A stretch of 64,000 bases of DNA, taken from NCBI RefSeq assembly GCF_943373825.1, contig NZ_CALSBP010000002.1, forward strand, positions 2,159,501 to 2,223,500, in the 5' to 3' direction. The position numbers and the translations under genes are program-made. The stretch's first letter is position 1; each line of letters begins with the position of its first letter. This stretch comes from Aquimarina spinulae. GTDB lineage: Bacteria; Bacteroidota; Bacteroidia; Flavobacteriales; Flavobacteriaceae. The notes below the pieces were generated by a model. The model was not told the DNA's origin. It was given only the letters and a program-made list of their open reading frames with translations, and made no database searches. Below, piece after piece: positions 63,580 to 64,000 of this stretch.

Positions 63580-63762
63580 ATGGAAAATTATGATCCACAA
63601 AAAAACGAAAGCAACCTAACAGAGCACAAATTAGAAACCGATTTTTTACAACAAGAAATCAATGATCCAGAACTAAAACATGTGATATCTGATGTTATTT
63701 CCTACTCTGAAGAGTATGAAATCTATATAGATCATGATGATATGAACGATTGGATGTTGTAA
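63580..63762 (+). CDS. Small acidic protein of unknown function
   Basis: The 60-residue protein is rich in Asp, Glu and Asn and has no Cys, signal peptide or membrane segment (LTEHKLETDFLQQEIN, DVISYSEEYEIYIDHDD). It lies 21 bp after the HTH gene and 75 bp before the next HTH gene, so it is probably part of the same unit. It is unlikely to be a precursor because it lacks a GG-type leader and Cys. No function is evident. Confidence 0.6.
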   Translation: MENYDPQKNESNLTEHKLETDFLQQEINDPELKHVISDVISYSEEYEIYIDHDDMNDWML

Positions 63763-63837
63763 CAGGATTATAAATCGATTTACAACATGCAATCACATTA
63801 ATCATTAAGCTATTTATTAATCAAAAAACAAACATTT

Positions 63838-64000
63838 ATGAATATTATCATCAAGCAAATCGAAATGATCGAGAGAATTGACCGACTCATACGCCTACAA
63901 GCCACGGGAACTCCAGTAGAATTAGCATCGAGATTAGGGATCTCCAGAGCGCAAACCTATCGGATTATTGATATTATGAAAGAGCTAAATGCTCCTATCA
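63838..64000 (+). CDS. HTH protein, truncated by the window edge
   Basis: ATG at 63838 opens a frame that runs to the window end. The visible 54 residues (IEMIERIDRLIRLQATGTP, LASRLGISRAQTYRIIDIMK) are clearly homologous to the HTH protein at 63226, including the TGTP turn and the ending KELNAP/KQLNAP. It is a tandem paralogue. Its C-terminus and following genes, possibly including a cyclase, are outside the window. Confidence 0.75.
   Translation, partial: MNIIIKQIEMIERIDRLIRLQATGTPVELASRLGISRAQTYRIIDIMKELNAPI

Noticed and set aside
63580..63762. Acidic 60-residue protein as a RiPP precursor
   Set aside because: It has no Cys, no Gly-Gly or Ala-Gly cleavage site and no class I leader motif.

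Overview
This window is chromosomal DNA from a member of the Bacteroidota, most likely a marine member of the family Flavobacteriaceae. The evidence is the AT-rich sequence, the gliding genes gldD and gldE, a secreted protein with a type IX secretion-like C-terminal tail, family-typical genes (DUF3098, DUF3127, DUF4199, DUF4301), TAnnTTTG promoter elements of the Bacteroidota sigma factor type, and starts without Shine-Dalgarno sequences. Genus cannot be fixed from the sequence alone.

Region by region. 1-6.1 kb holds an envelope and translation block (ftsX end, lgt, a secreted CAP protein, DUF3098, uppP, truB, a TonB-like protein). 6.7-20.3 kb is mixed housekeeping: a three-repeat lipoprotein, a thioredoxin-like protein, a WGR protein, a leucine-rich repeat protein, tag, upp, aat, a DUF3127 protein with an SSB-like tail, a histidine kinase, a HIT protein and greA. 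20.3-29.2 kb is a thiamine region: thiS-thiC-thiE2-thiD-thiE-thiG-thiH behind one TPP riboswitch, and a TonB-dependent receptor behind a second. thiC is broken by one extra base in a run of seven A. 29.3-33.6 kb holds a hybrid histidine kinase and a convergent NtrC-type regulator. 33.8-37.2 kb has arfB, DUF4301, a NadR-like kinase, a PnuC-family transporter and a YkoF-like thiamine-binding protein, possibly a second vitamin-salvage unit. 37.2-49.1 kb is conserved core: a phosphopantetheinyl transferase, ahcY, rpmA/rplU, gldD/gldE, ssb, mutY, HU, a 29-residue basic protein, and rng.

49.3-64 kb is accessory. It starts with an RHS protein whose variable C-terminus carries a metzincin-like HExxHxxGxxD motif, followed by a small membrane protein that could be its immunity partner. 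Then comes a RiPP cluster of class I lanthipeptide type: a 71-residue precursor, a TPR-membrane-AraC regulator, a LanB dehydratase split into two genes, an HlyD-type adaptor and a C39-peptidase ABC exporter, followed by small HTH genes at the window edge. No LanC cyclase is visible. REP-like palindromes and a broken AraC fragment are concentrated here.

How the parts work together: the precursor would be dehydrated by the two LanB halves, cleaved after Ala-Gly by the C39 domain during export, and exported by the ABC/HlyD pair. The cotranscribed AraC-type protein is a candidate regulator of the precursor promoter, which carries two palindromes, one with a half-site repeated upstream of the dehydratase.
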